A stretch of DNA of 64,000 nucleotides from Humisphaera borealis (GCF_015169395.1 NZ_CP063458.1:6634001-6698000), one strand, 5' to 3'. Positions 51,987-61,091 are shown, counted from the first letter of the stretch. The notes: generated by a model from the sequence alone, not told the origin. Numbers and translations are program-made.

Positions 51987-52258
51987 ACACGTCTCCCTGA
52001 GCTGGCAGAGGCGGTCGCTAGTAACCTGTTTCGGTTGACTTCAAGCGTGTTCACGTTGAGGTCAATTGCCGCGACGGCTTCCGGACGAATTCGCTCGAAC
52101 CAACTGTCGAGTGTTTGGAACGCAAGCAACTTGCCATCAGGAGCAATTGCCAAGGCATTCGGACGATCAACCGGCAGCTTTCGTCCGTCCGCCAACACGA
52201 GATTGAATGCTCTGAACGGCTCGGCGCGGCGATATCTCCGAATCTCTTCGATGTCCAT
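51983..52258 (-). CDS. Small 'DGRKLPVDRP' protein
   Basis: A 91-residue protein, paralogous to the downstream small gene ('AEPFRAFNLVLADGRKLPVDRPNAL ... AFQTLDSW'). Such proteins are common in planctomycetes, function unknown. ATG 52258 is preceded by TTGAGGTGATTTC with a good ribosome site. It ends without Gly-Gly. Confidence 0.7.
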   Translation of the reverse strand: MDIEEIRRYRRAEPFRAFNLVLADGRKLPVDRPNALAIAPDGKLLAFQTLDSWFERIRPEAVAAIDLNVNTLEVNRNRLLATASASSGRRV

Positions 52259-52310
52259 GAAATCACCTCAAGTCAGTCGTTTACTTTAACACGACTCATG
52301 GGCCTTGGGC

Positions 52311-52760
52311 TCATACCTGCCGAATCTCCTGCTTCGCAAACTGCTTCGTTTCGCCTTCCAGCACCCAACTGGTCATGTCCGTCGCCTTGCCCTTGGTGAT
52401 CGCCACGATCACATAGCTGTAGAACTCCCAGGCGTGTTCGCGGTCGTATTCACTGGGCCGGGCCGGGTGGTCGGGGTGGCTGTGGTAGTAGCCGAGCAGC
52501 GTCAGGCCTTCCTTCTCCGCCGCTCGCTCGGCTTTCATCTGCTCGCGCGGGTCGATCGAGAACCGGTGGTACTGCTCGTCGGCCTCGAAGACGTTCTTGC
52601 CGACGATCAGTTTCTCGGTCAGCCGACGGACGTTGCCGGCGGCGTCTTTCACCTCGCGGCCGAAGATCATGCCGCAGATCTCGTTCGGATAGCCGACCTC
52701 GCCTTCGGATTCGATCTGGCGGAACAACGCGGTCGGGAGGATGAGGGGAGGGACGGGCAT
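52311..52760 (-). CDS. JAMM/MPN+ metallopeptidase (Mec+-like)
   Basis: A 149-residue zinc peptidase. The JAMM motif is complete: E27 in 'NEICGM', H93-S-H95-x10-D106 in 'YYHSHPDHPARPSEYD'. In mycobacteria the homologous Mec+ cleaves cysteine from the CysO-Cys conjugate; others remove ubiquitin-like proteins. Here it precedes two small proteins and cysK and follows cysM and a ThiF-like gene. That context favours a sulfur-carrier role. Confidence 0.9.
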   Translation of the reverse strand: MPVPPLILPTALFRQIESEGEVGYPNEICGMIFGREVKDAAGNVRRLTEKLIVGKNVFEADEQYHRFSIDPREQMKAERAAEKEGLTLLGYYHSHPDHPARPSEYDREHAWEFYSYVIVAITKGKATDMTSWVLEGETKQFAKQEIRQV

Positions 52761-52848
52761 GATTCTGAATGACTCGTTAAAATCTGTCTTTTCTGGAACC
52801 CTGCTCGCGAAGTTCGAACGCTCAGTGGGGCAAAAACCGCTCGGAAGT

Positions 52849-52917
52849 GGCTTGCCCTTCGCCGTGGTACAGAAACTCGTATGACGATCCGCTAGACACC
52901 GCGGCGAAGGGCAAGCC
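52849..52917. repeat. GGCTTGCCCTTCGCCG inverted repeat
   Basis: Arms at 52849-52867 and 52899-52917 are complementary except one base, around 31 bp. Between cysM and the JAMM gene. Confidence 0.75.
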
Positions 52918-52961
52918 GTTGCGACGCCGTTGGCGCGTTCGATCGTCCTGTCAGGTTCCGA

Positions 52962-53936
52962 TCACGGCCACGTCACCGCATCGCCGGTCGTCGGCTCACT
53001 CCAGAACTCTTCGCTCAGATACTTCGCCGCCGAGTCACACAGCACCGTCACCACGACGGCGTCCTTCTGTCCGGCGTCCATCGCCTGTCGTGCAATCCGC
53101 ATCGCCGCGTCCATATTCGCGCCGCTGCTGACGCCGACCAAATAGCCTTCCTCGCGGGCCAGCCGAAGCACCATGCGGTGGGCGTCTTCCGTCGCGACAT
53201 CAATCTGGGCGTCGGCCAGCGACGGGTTGTAGATCCCCGGCACAATCGCCGACTCCATGTGCTTCAGGCCTTCCAGGCCATGCAGCGGGCCGTCGGGCTG
53301 CATGCTGATACAGCGGATCTTCGGGTTCAACTCGCGCAACCGACGCGTCGTGCCCATGAACGTGCCGCTGGTGCCCATGCCGGCGACGAAGTGCGTCACC
53401 CGCCCGCCGGTCTGCCGCCAGATCTCGTTCGCCGTCGTCTCGTAGTGCGCCCGCCAGTTGGCGTCGTTGTTGTACTGGTCGGGATAGAAGTACTTTTCCG
53501 GGTCGGCTTCGACGATTCGCTTCACCGCACGCTGGGCACCATCGGTGCTCTCGGTCGGGTCGGTCAGCACCAGTTCAACGCCGTACGCGATCAAGGTCTG
53601 CTTCCGCTCCCGGCTGGCGTTCTGCGGGAGACAGAGCTTCACCTTGTAGCCGCGCTGGGCACAGATCATCGCGTAGGCAATGCCGGTGTTGCCGCTGGTG
53701 GCGTCGATGAGGATTTTCTTCTTCGTCAGCAGGCCCCGGCGTTCGCCGTCGAGGATCATCGACAACGCCGCCCGGTCCTTCACGCTGCCGCCGGGGTTGT
53801 ACCACTCGGCCTTGGCGTAAACCTCGACGGGCGCGACGTCACGACCCAGCTTCGGGAATGCGAGCAGGGGCGTATTCCCGATCAGGTCACTCAACTGGGC
53901 GGGCGACGACTGGATGTCCGGCAAAGTCTCCAACAC
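52962..53936 (-). CDS. cysM: Cysteine synthase B-like
   Basis: A 324-residue PLP enzyme. K53 in 'GGSVKDRAA' binds PLP; '[18 protein letters not shown]' and 'GTSGTFMGT' are present. The pattern 'WYNPGGSVKDRAAL' and 'MQPDGPLHGLEGLKHM' is that of the CysM/CBS-like type, which in mycobacteria uses thiocarboxylated CysO and phosphoserine. Substrates are not proven here. Located between a ThiF-like gene and a JAMM peptidase. Confidence 0.9.
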   Translation of the reverse strand: MLETLPDIQSSPAQLSDLIGNTPLLAFPKLGRDVAPVEVYAKAEWYNPGGSVKDRAALSMILDGERRGLLTKKKILIDATSGNTGIAYAMICAQRGYKVKLCLPQNASRERKQTLIAYGVELVLTDPTESTDGAQRAVKRIVEADPEKYFYPDQYNNDANWRAHYETTANEIWRQTGGRVTHFVAGMGTSGTFMGTTRRLRELNPKIRCISMQPDGPLHGLEGLKHMESAIVPGIYNPSLADAQIDVATEDAHRMVLRLAREEGYLVGVSSGANMDAAMRIARQAMDAGQKDAVVVTVLCDSAAKYLSEEFWSEPTTGDAVTWP

Positions 53937-54001
53937 TTTATTTCCTACTCATCCTATGGGTTTGGGCGGGGAAAGGCAAGAACCATCGCTTCATTTGTGA
54001 A

Positions 54002-54079
54002 GACGCCCACGGACAGCGGTCCGTGGGGTTCCCGAACTTCTCAACCCGACAGACCCACGGACGGCTGTCCGTGGGCGTC
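54002..54079. repeat. GACGCCCACGGACAGC inverted repeat
   Basis: 26-bp arms at 54002-54027 and 54054-54079 with 25 of 26 complementary positions. Each arm holds a CCACGGAC/GTCCGTGG palindrome. Confidence 0.85.
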
Positions 54080-54117
54080 CTTTGTGGGCTTACTTGATCG
54101 ACGCTTGTCACGCTCGT

Positions 54118-55266
54118 TCAGGCACCAACCCACTTCGCATAGACCGCACGGGCCCGCGCCGGATCGTTGACGCCGTGAACAATTGCCCGACCGTCGGGAA
54201 AAACCGTCAGCGAAACACCCGGCTCGCTTCCAAGGTCGCACTTTAGCAGATGAGCCGTCCTCTGCACGCGCCCGATGGCAGTCAACCGGTGTTCCAACAT
54301 CACCAGGTCCATCCGACCGGCGACAGCCGGGCGAACCTGAACGGCGTTTCGCCCGCAGAGCGACGTCGAGCTGCCGTTACCGGCGGGGGCGTCGAGGAAA
54401 TCGAAACGCCGCTGACCGCACGTCGGGCAGTCGTGCCGGCGAGCGTCGTCCAAGGAAGTCGCGCCGTAGCGCCCCCGCCAAAGGTCGACCCGGACGAGCT
54501 GATTGGGCGGCGTCGCTCCGACAAGGATCTGAATCGCCACCGTCGCCTGCATCGCCGCCACGATCGCCGCCGCCGCGCCGAGTACGCCGGCGGTATCGCA
54601 GGTCGCCAGTTCGCCGGGACTGGGCGGCTCTGGGAAGACACACCGCAGGCAGGCCGTCTGCCCGGGCAGGACAGGCATGACACGCCCCTCGACGCCTACG
54701 CACGCGCCGTACACCCACGGGATGTTGTGCTTGATCGCGACGTCATTGATGAGGTAGCGCGTTTCGACGTTGTCGGTGCCGTCGAGAAGGAGATCAACAG
54801 AAGGTGACTGCGAAGAATCGGGTGGCACGGGCAAAGGTACTCCTTTGCCCATGGTCGACGCTGCAGGGTGTTCGGCATGGGCAAGCGAGTACGCCTGCCC
54901 ATGCCACCCTGCGCCATTGCCGCCGGACGCTCCGATCAATTCTTCAATGTTGCCCGTATGAACGTCCGCGACGATCGGTTCGATCGTCACTTCACTGTTG
55001 ACGCGCGCAAGTCGGGAAGCTGCCGCGACCGCCTTGGGACTGCCGATGTCGGCTTCATCGAACAACACCTGCCGTTGCAGGTTGGTGATCTCAACGAGGT
55101 CGCGATCGACGATGCTCAGGAACCCGACGCCCGCGCGGACGAGTTGCTCGGCGATCGTCGTACCCAGCGCGCCGCACCCCACCAGCAGGACGCGCGCTGC
55201 CGCCAGACGGCGCTGGCCTGGTGCGCCGATCTGAGGGAGGAGAGACTGACGGTGGTAGCGGGACAT
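54118..55266 (-). CDS. ThiF/MoeB-like sulfur-carrier adenylyltransferase
   Basis: A 382-residue E1-like enzyme that would adenylate the C-terminal Gly of a small carrier protein. ATP loop 'LLVGCGALGTTIAEQL' (26-41), 'DRDLVEITNLQRQVLF', 'DGTDNVETRYLINDV', and zinc pairs CLRC and CPTC. 'TCDTAGVLG' holds the ThiF-type Cys. About 30 residues near 120-150 come from an in-frame inverted-repeat insertion (54820-54909) between two strands of the core. No rhodanese domain. Start at 55266 rather than 15 codons upstream because conserved 'RYHRQSLLPQIG' begins here. Confidence 0.9.
   Translation of the reverse strand: MSRYHRQSLLPQIGAPGQRRLAAARVLLVGCGALGTTIAEQLVRAGVGFLSIVDRDLVEITNLQRQVLFDEADIGSPKAVAAASRLARVNSEVTIEPIVADVHTGNIEELIGASGGNGAGWHGQAYSLAHAEHPAASTMGKGVPLPVPPDSSQSPSVDLLLDGTDNVETRYLINDVAIKHNIPWVYGACVGVEGRVMPVLPGQTACLRCVFPEPPSPGELATCDTAGVLGAAAAIVAAMQATVAIQILVGATPPNQLVRVDLWRGRYGATSLDDARRHDCPTCGQRRFDFLDAPAGNGSSTSLCGRNAVQVRPAVAGRMDLVMLEHRLTAIGRVQRTAHLLKCDLGSEPGVSLTVFPDGRAIVHGVNDPARARAVYAKWVGA
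54820..54909. repeat. In-frame 90-bp inverted repeat inside the thiF-like gene
   Basis: Arms start GGGTGGCACGGGCAAAG and end TGCCCATGCCACCC. 90 bp is 30 codons, so the frame is kept. Same family as 50687-50763. Confidence 0.88.
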
Positions 55267-55301
55267 TCCGGAGTTCAAAAGCAAATCGTCGCGCGTCAAT
55301 G

Positions 55302-55323
55302 CGGCGGGCAAGCCCGCCGGCTA
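55302..55323. repeat. Palindromic repeat, second copy of 4603-4624
   Basis: Reverse complement of the element that begins at the terC stop. Lies upstream of the thiF-like gene. Confidence 0.65.
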
Positions 55324-55390
55324 AACCGAACGCCCGCCTTGCCGGTCGGGTCGCCCCGACTATAGTAGTTCTCCCTTACGAAGGAGCGAG

Positions 55391-55786
55391 ATGCCAGTCG
55401 ATACGCAGCAGATCCTGTCCGAAGCCGAGAAGCTGGGCCAACTTGTGGCCACCCACCCGGCGGTCGCTCGCTTTAAGGACGCCCAGAAAGCCGTCGCCGG
55501 CGACCCCGAAGCCGGACGCCTGCTGCAGGAGTTCGACCGCACGCTCGACGCCCTCGGCCGCCAGGAACAGGCCGGCATGCCCGTCACCGACGCACAGCGC
55601 ATGCAGCTCGAATCCCTTCAAACCCGTATTTCGTCGCACCTGAAGATCAAGGCGCTCAACCTGGCCCAGGTCGAGTTCGTCGATATCCTGCGGAAAGTCA
55701 CCCAGACCATCCAGGCCCAGGTGCAGGGGACCGGCGGCGGGGCGGCACAGCCCGCACCAGCGCCGGCATCGAAGATCCTGATGTGA
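55391..55786 (+). CDS. YlbF/YmcA family protein
   Basis: A 131-residue helical protein of the Com_YlbF family ('ILSEAEKLGQLVATHPAVARFKDAQKAVAGDPEAGRLLQEF'). In Bacillus, YlbF and YmcA help RNase Y; planctomycete members are uncharacterised. ATG 55391 has GAAGGAG. TATAGT at 55361-55366 is a normal promoter candidate with a real leader, unlike the leaderless cases. Confidence 0.85.
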   Translation: MPVDTQQILSEAEKLGQLVATHPAVARFKDAQKAVAGDPEAGRLLQEFDRTLDALGRQEQAGMPVTDAQRMQLESLQTRISSHLKIKALNLAQVEFVDILRKVTQTIQAQVQGTGGGAAQPAPAPASKILM

Positions 55787-55853
55787 TGAACCGCGGATCA
55801 GGGGCGGGGAATCGAGCCAGAGGTTAGAAGCGCCTTCGTCACCTTCTGAACCC

Positions 55854-56972
55854 ATGAACACCGGCTCCACCCGGCAGATCGAACGCTTCGCCCGACTCGC
55901 GCTGGTCGGCGCCCTGATCGTCGGTTGCTGGCTGGTCCTTCGATTTTTCTTCGACGCGATCCTCTTCGCGATCGTCATCGCAATCTCAACGCGTCCGGCC
56001 TTCAAATGGCTGAACAACCGCCTTAAGGGGCGTCGCACGCTCTCAAGCCTGCTTTGCTGTGTAGGTGTTGTGCTCGCACTGGTGGGGCCGGCGTCGCTGC
56101 TGGCAGTTTCCGCCGCCGACGCGGGCACGACGCTGCTCGATCAGGTTCGAACCCGGCTGAGTGCCGGGCCCATCGAGCCCCCGTCCTGGATTCCCGGCAT
56201 TCCGCTCATCGGTCCCTCGATCGCGGACAACTGGCGCAACCTCGCCGGCAGCCGGATGGAGCTCGTCCGCGCACTCCAGTCGATCGCCGCGCCCTTTCGC
56301 GATGCCGCAATCAACGCCGGCGGGGTGTTTGCCGCCGGCGTCGTGCAGTTGGTCATCGCGGTCTTCCTGCTTTTCTTTCTCTATCGCGACGGCGAGAAGA
56401 TGTCCGTACGCTTCGAGCGCGCGTTCGAACGGGTGGCGGGCCCCGACGCCGCCGAGCTGATCGGGATCGCCCAGAACACCGTCCGCAGCGTGATGCTCGG
56501 CATGGTCGGCACCGCCGTGGCACAGAGCGTGGTGGCGACCGTCGGCTTCGCGATCGCCGGCGTTCCCGGCGCGCTCTTGCTGGGGGCGGCGACGTTCGTC
56601 ACCTCTCCCGTCCCGTTCGGCCCGCCCCTCGTCTGGGGCGGCGCGGCGATCTGGCTCTATGCCAACGGCGACACCGGCTGGGCCATTTTCATGGTGATCT
56701 ACGGCGCGGTCGTAATCAGTTCTGTCGACAACATCCTCAAACCCCTGCTGATCTCCCGTGGCAGCGGCCTGACACTCGCGCCCACTCTGCTGGGCGTGCT
56801 GGGCGGCGTGATCGCGTTCGGGTTCATGGGCCTGTTCATCGGACCGACCGTCATCGCCCTGGCGATCAACCTCGGCAAGAAGTGGCTCGACCAGCACAGC
56901 GACGAACCGGATTCCTTGCCCTCCGCCGCCGACCCGGCTCTTCCGCCTGCCGAGCAATCATCGAGTGGATAA
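55854..56972 (+). CDS. AI-2E family transporter (PerM-like)
   Basis: A 372-residue membrane protein with about eight TM segments (near 20-55, 60-85, 165-190, 215-245, 250-275, 280-300, 310-340) and the family text 'LLFFLYRDGEKM', 'GVPGALLLGAATFVTSPVPFGPPLVWGGAAIWL' and 'LISRGSGLTLAPTLLGVLGGVIAFGFMGLFIGP'. Members export or balance small molecules or ions; the substrate is not known. Confidence 0.88.
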   Translation: MNTGSTRQIERFARLALVGALIVGCWLVLRFFFDAILFAIVIAISTRPAFKWLNNRLKGRRTLSSLLCCVGVVLALVGPASLLAVSAADAGTTLLDQVRTRLSAGPIEPPSWIPGIPLIGPSIADNWRNLAGSRMELVRALQSIAAPFRDAAINAGGVFAAGVVQLVIAVFLLFFLYRDGEKMSVRFERAFERVAGPDAAELIGIAQNTVRSVMLGMVGTAVAQSVVATVGFAIAGVPGALLLGAATFVTSPVPFGPPLVWGGAAIWLYANGDTGWAIFMVIYGAVVISSVDNILKPLLISRGSGLTLAPTLLGVLGGVIAFGFMGLFIGPTVIALAINLGKKWLDQHSDEPDSLPSAADPALPPAEQSSSG

Positions 56973-57133
56973 AGTGCCCGGCGTGGTCCATAGCGCGGCG
57001 CACGGCGCGGCGCACAGCATGGTCCCCCACGGGCTTACAACAACCCCGCGACTTTGTACTTTGCCCAAACAGCACCGGGGACGATATCCTCCCCGACATC
57101 GACCGATCCTGCGCGACCGAAGGAGTGAACACC

Positions 57134-57538
57134 GTGGCCCGCTGGCTCCTCAAAACCGAACCCGGCACCTACAGCTTTGACGACCTCGTCAAAGACAGGA
57201 AGACGGTCTGGAACGGCGTCACCAATACGACCGCACTGAAGCACATACGCACCATGGCCAAGGGGGATGAGGTCATCATCTATCACACCGGAGACGAACG
57301 TACCGCCGTCGGTACCGCGACGATCACCTCCAAGCCCTATCCGGATCCCGAAGCGGACGACGAAAAGCTGGTGGTCGTGGACATAAAGGCCGGCAAACCG
57401 CTTGCATCCCCGGTGACGCTCGCGACGATAAAGGCCGACAAGGCATTCGCCGGCTGGGACCTGCTTCGTATCGGCCGGCTCAGCGTCGTGCCGGTCCCCG
57501 ATGCGATGTGGGACCGCCTGATGGAACTGGCCGAGTAG
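57134..57538 (+). CDS. EVE domain protein
   Basis: A 134-residue PUA-like EVE protein ('RWLLKTEPGTYSFDDLVKD', 'WNGVTNTTALKHIRTMAKGDEVIIYHTG'). EVE domains bind modified nucleic-acid bases. GTG 57134 is preferred over GTG 57125 because AGGAG (57121-57125) then has an 8-nt spacing. Confidence 0.88.
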   Translation: MARWLLKTEPGTYSFDDLVKDRKTVWNGVTNTTALKHIRTMAKGDEVIIYHTGDERTAVGTATITSKPYPDPEADDEKLVVVDIKAGKPLASPVTLATIKADKAFAGWDLLRIGRLSVVPVPDAMWDRLMELAE

Positions 57539-57621
57539 GGTATTCGACGGTCTGGTGAGCTGGTAACAGGCTGTATCCTAACGAACCTCTGTCATTAACA
57601 GTCCAAGACCGGGAGGAACAC

Positions 57622-58185
57622 ATGGCTGAACAAAATCGTGAAGACCCCATCACCGGAAATCCGCTTCCGCACCGAGAGGCCGACGACACCGAGCAGATTT
57701 ACTTCCAGGGCTCGCCGATGCTTCGCGCCGAAATCGCGACCGGCTGGCTCTGGATCCTGATCGGCCTGGTGGTGATCGCCATCCCCATCGCCTGGGGCGT
57801 TCTGGCCAAGGCCGGCAGCGGGCCGATCTGGTGGGTCTATCTCGCCGGCGCGGTCATCGGACTGATCATTATTCTCGTCCCCTGGATCAAGACCAAGGCG
57901 ATCGCGTTCAAGATCACCAACTACCGGATTGACGTCGAGCGAGGCATCATTGCTCGCCGGATCAACACGATGGAGCTGTGGCATGTTGACGACATCAGCT
58001 TCGACCAAGGCTTCATCGAACGCGTGCTGGGTGTGGGCACGATCTTCGTCTACAGCAACGACAAGACCACCCCGAAGCTGCGGATCCACGGCCTGCCCAG
58101 CCCGCGGCCGCTCTTCGACTCGCTCAAGCAGCGGATCATCGCCGTCAAGCGGCAACGCGGCGTGATCAAGATGGATGTTGGCTGA
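57622..58185 (+). CDS. PH-domain membrane protein (bPH2/DUF304-like)
   Basis: A 187-residue protein with two TM helices (about 40-62 and 70-90) and a bacterial PH domain ('FKITNYRIDVERGIIARRINTMELWHVDDISFDQGFIERVLGVGTIFVYSND'). Function unknown. GGGAGG lies before ATG 57622. A terminator follows. Confidence 0.85.
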   Translation: MAEQNREDPITGNPLPHREADDTEQIYFQGSPMLRAEIATGWLWILIGLVVIAIPIAWGVLAKAGSGPIWWVYLAGAVIGLIIILVPWIKTKAIAFKITNYRIDVERGIIARRINTMELWHVDDISFDQGFIERVLGVGTIFVYSNDKTTPKLRIHGLPSPRPLFDSLKQRIIAVKRQRGVIKMDVG

Positions 58186-58211
58186 TCAGCTCGGCGTGAC
58201 GAACAATCAGG

Positions 58212-58245
58212 AGGACAGGCATCTCCGATTGCCTGTCCTTCTTTC
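58212..58245 (+). terminator. Rho-independent-like terminator
   Basis: AGGACAGGCA stem with TGCCTGTCCT around an 8-nt loop, then TCTTTC. It follows the PH-domain gene. Confidence 0.7.
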
Positions 58246-58263
58246 GCATCCGGAGCCGTGACC

Positions 58264-59145
58264 ATGACTCAATCCACCGCCCCGACCTCCCGAACCGGCA
58301 AACCAAGGCGACGCCACCGACGTATCGCCGCCGTCTTATTGGTGGGCTACAGCATGTTGTGGATCTTCGGCGGATGCGCGGACATGTTCCTGCTCCATCC
58401 CACGACCGGGACGATTGCCACCGACGGCGCAACGCGAATGGAGATTCCTGTCGCGGGAACGACGCCGGTCGAAGTCTACGCCCGGCGGGTGAACGTCAGT
58501 CCCGGCAAGGAGCCGCAGGCTTTCATCCTGGTGTTCGACGGCAACGGCGGCCGCGCCGAAAATGCCGTCTTCTGGGGCGACGACCTTGCCCGCCAGCACG
58601 CGGTCGAAGTCTGGTCGATGAACTATCCCGGCTTCGGCGGCTCGCCGGGCAAGGCCAGGCTGAGCGGCATCGCCGCTTCGGCACTGGCGACGTACGACGC
58701 GATCAAGCAGAAGGCCGGCGACCGCCCGGTGGTCGTCTGGGGGGCGAGCATGGGCTCGACCGCAGCGTTGCACATTGCCGCCCATCGGCCGGTGGTCGGA
58801 CTCGTGCTGACGAACCCGCCGCCGTTGCGGCAGCTCATTCTCGGGCGGTACGGGTGGTGGAATCTCTGGATACTGGCATTGCCGGTCTCGAGTGGAATCC
58901 CGTCCGATCTCGACAACGTCGCCAACGCCGCAACGGTCAAGTGCCCGGCGGTAATCGTCACGGCCCAGGACGACTTCACGGTGCCCGCCGGCTATCAGCA
59001 GAAGGTCATCGACGCCTACGCCGGCCCGAAGCAGCTCGTTCCCCTTCCCAATGCCGGCCACAACACACCGGCCGGCCAGTCGAATCCGACGGCTTGGTAT
59101 GCGGCGATCGACTGGCTCTGGACACAGGTGGGCGTGGGGAACTAG
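58264..59145 (+). CDS. Alpha/beta hydrolase, membrane-anchored
   Basis: A 293-residue protein with a basic N-terminus and TM or lipoprotein-like segment (about 20-40, 'FGGC'). The hydrolase fold has the nucleophile 'GASMGS', 'NYPGFGGS', a late Asp in 'VTAQDDFTV' and His in 'NAGHNTPA'. Substrate unknown. ATG 58264 is preferred over GTG 58258 because GGAG then sits 8 nt upstream. Confidence 0.85.
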   Translation: MTQSTAPTSRTGKPRRRHRRIAAVLLVGYSMLWIFGGCADMFLLHPTTGTIATDGATRMEIPVAGTTPVEVYARRVNVSPGKEPQAFILVFDGNGGRAENAVFWGDDLARQHAVEVWSMNYPGFGGSPGKARLSGIAASALATYDAIKQKAGDRPVVVWGASMGSTAALHIAAHRPVVGLVLTNPPPLRQLILGRYGWWNLWILALPVSSGIPSDLDNVANAATVKCPAVIVTAQDDFTVPAGYQQKVIDAYAGPKQLVPLPNAGHNTPAGQSNPTAWYAAIDWLWTQVGVGN

Positions 59146-59254
59146 GCCTAGGTGCCGGCGGGTGCCCGGGCGGAAAGATTCCGGGGCGGGCTCTAATGGG
59201 GACCGAAAGCAAACGTTATAACAGACACTTTGCTCACTGGTCTTCGGAGGATTC

Positions 59255-61066
59255 ATGGAACGCCTGCTCGCTCTCCTATTGGTCGTTGTCACTGTTCCGC
59301 TGACGTCATCCGCCGCGCCGACCCCTCAGGAGGAGATCGCCGATCAGGTTCCCAAGGCCGTTGCGATCCTGAATAAGTGGCAGGCGGCCGACCCTGTACC
59401 AGCCGACCGCCGGCTTCACCTGGTCTACTGGACGCCCGCCGATCGCGAGCCGGCGCCACGGTATCGCGAACGCCTCAGTGCGATCTTTCTCGACATCCAG
59501 AAGTACTACCTCTCCGAAATGAAGCGGATGGGCTTCGGCGAGAGGACGATCAAGCTGCACACCGAGCCAGGCGGACTGCTGAAGATTCATCTCGTGAAAG
59601 GGGCCAAGCCCTACGAGAAGTACGACGTCAAGAGCGGCAGCGAGATCCGAAAGGAGTGCCTGCCGGTGCTGAAGGCCGCCGGAATCGACGCCGACAGCGA
59701 AACGATCGTGATCTTCTGCAACATGAGTAACTACGATGCCGCCGCCGGCACCGTTAATCAGAACAGCCCGTATTACGCCGGCGGTTCCAAGCGCGGTGGG
59801 ACGGCGTGGCAGGTGGACTCCCCCATTCTCGACCTCGCGCTGCTCGACAAGAAGGAGCCGATGGTGAAGGACGGGCAGTACGGCCGAATCTCTGTCGGCA
59901 AGTACAACTCAATCTTCATCGGCGGCGTAGCGCACGAACTGGGACACGCGCTCAGCCTTCCTCACAACGCCGAGCGCCCCGATCAGAAGACCGCGTTCGG
60001 CACCGCACTGATGGGCAGCGGCAACCGCACCTACGGCGACGACCGTCGCGGCGAGGGACGTGGGTCCTTCATCACGCTCGCCCATGGCTTGCGGCTGGCG
60101 TCACTGCCGCTCTTTTCCGGATCGGCCAAGGGCATCGACCTCAAAGCAAGCGCCAGGCTGAGCGACATTGAGATCACCCCGGCAGAGAAGTCGTTCACCT
60201 TCAAGGCCCGGGTAACGGCTGACCCGCCTTGCTATGCGGTGGTCGGCTACATGGATCCGGCCGGCGGCAACGATTACGACGCAACGACCTGCACCGCCGT
60301 CCCGGACGCCGACGGCACGTTCACACTGCGATGCGACGCGCTCCGCAAAGGCAAAGCCGGCGAATTGCGCATCGTCGCATTGCAGGCCAACGGCGGGGGC
60401 ATTGGCGATAAGACATATACCGTCGCTTACAACGTTGACGACAGCGGCAAGGTCGATCTCGGGTCGGCGATCGGCATGTTGAAGCTGGCTGGCATCGCCA
60501 AGGCGGTCAACGCCGGCAATGCCGCGGCCGCCAGGGACGAAATCGCGCGCCTGCAGAAGGAAAACGCCGACGCACGCACCCTGGAGATCGCCCGCACGTT
60601 GTACGGAACGATCGACTTCAAGTCCGGGCCGTCCCCGGCGGAACTCGAGGGCGAGACCTGCCATCTGAGCGAGGCGAGCTGGACCACCGCCCGCGTCGGC
60701 TGGGGCCGACCGACCGCCAACCGCCTGCCCGGTGATTCGGCGATCATTCGCGCCGGTGGCAAACTCTTTGTGCGCGGCCTCTACGCCCACGCGCCATCGG
60801 CATATGCCTGGAACCTCGACCGCAAGTGGAAGACGTTCACCGCACAAGCCGGCATGGCCGACGGCAACGACGGATCCGTCGTCTTCGTCGTTCTCGGGGA
60901 CGGTCGGGAACTCTGGCGATCGGCGACAGTCAAGGCACTTGGGGTGGTCCCGGTCAGCGTGTCGGTGGAGGGCGTAAAGTCCCTGGAGCTTCGCGTGGAA
61001 AACGCCGGCGACGGCAACGCGAGCGACTGGGGCGTTTGGCTCGAGCCGACCCTGCGGCGGGGCTGA
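59255..61066 (+). CDS. Secreted zinc metalloprotease with C-terminal NPCBM domain
   Basis: A 603-residue exported protein (signal peptide 1-20). The catalytic site is H227-E228-L-G-H231 with H237 ('HELGHALSLPH'), a metzincin-like HExxHxxxxxH. The following 'ALMGSGNRTYG' may hold the Met-turn. Ig-like region about 300-400, then a helical part and an NPCBM-like carbohydrate-binding module at about 460-600 ('SAIIRAGGKLFVRGLYAHAPSAYAWNLD', 'LELRVENAGDGNASDWGVWLEP'). It probably acts on a glycoprotein at the cell surface; target unknown. Confidence 0.85.
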   Translation: MERLLALLLVVVTVPLTSSAAPTPQEEIADQVPKAVAILNKWQAADPVPADRRLHLVYWTPADREPAPRYRERLSAIFLDIQKYYLSEMKRMGFGERTIKLHTEPGGLLKIHLVKGAKPYEKYDVKSGSEIRKECLPVLKAAGIDADSETIVIFCNMSNYDAAAGTVNQNSPYYAGGSKRGGTAWQVDSPILDLALLDKKEPMVKDGQYGRISVGKYNSIFIGGVAHELGHALSLPHNAERPDQKTAFGTALMGSGNRTYGDDRRGEGRGSFITLAHGLRLASLPLFSGSAKGIDLKASARLSDIEITPAEKSFTFKARVTADPPCYAVVGYMDPAGGNDYDATTCTAVPDADGTFTLRCDALRKGKAGELRIVALQANGGGIGDKTYTVAYNVDDSGKVDLGSAIGMLKLAGIAKAVNAGNAAAARDEIARLQKENADARTLEIARTLYGTIDFKSGPSPAELEGETCHLSEASWTTARVGWGRPTANRLPGDSAIIRAGGKLFVRGLYAHAPSAYAWNLDRKWKTFTAQAGMADGNDGSVVFVVLGDGRELWRSATVKALGVVPVSVSVEGVKSLELRVENAGDGNASDWGVWLEPTLRRG

Positions 61067-61091
61067 AGTCCGGCGTTACCCGCCACGCACG

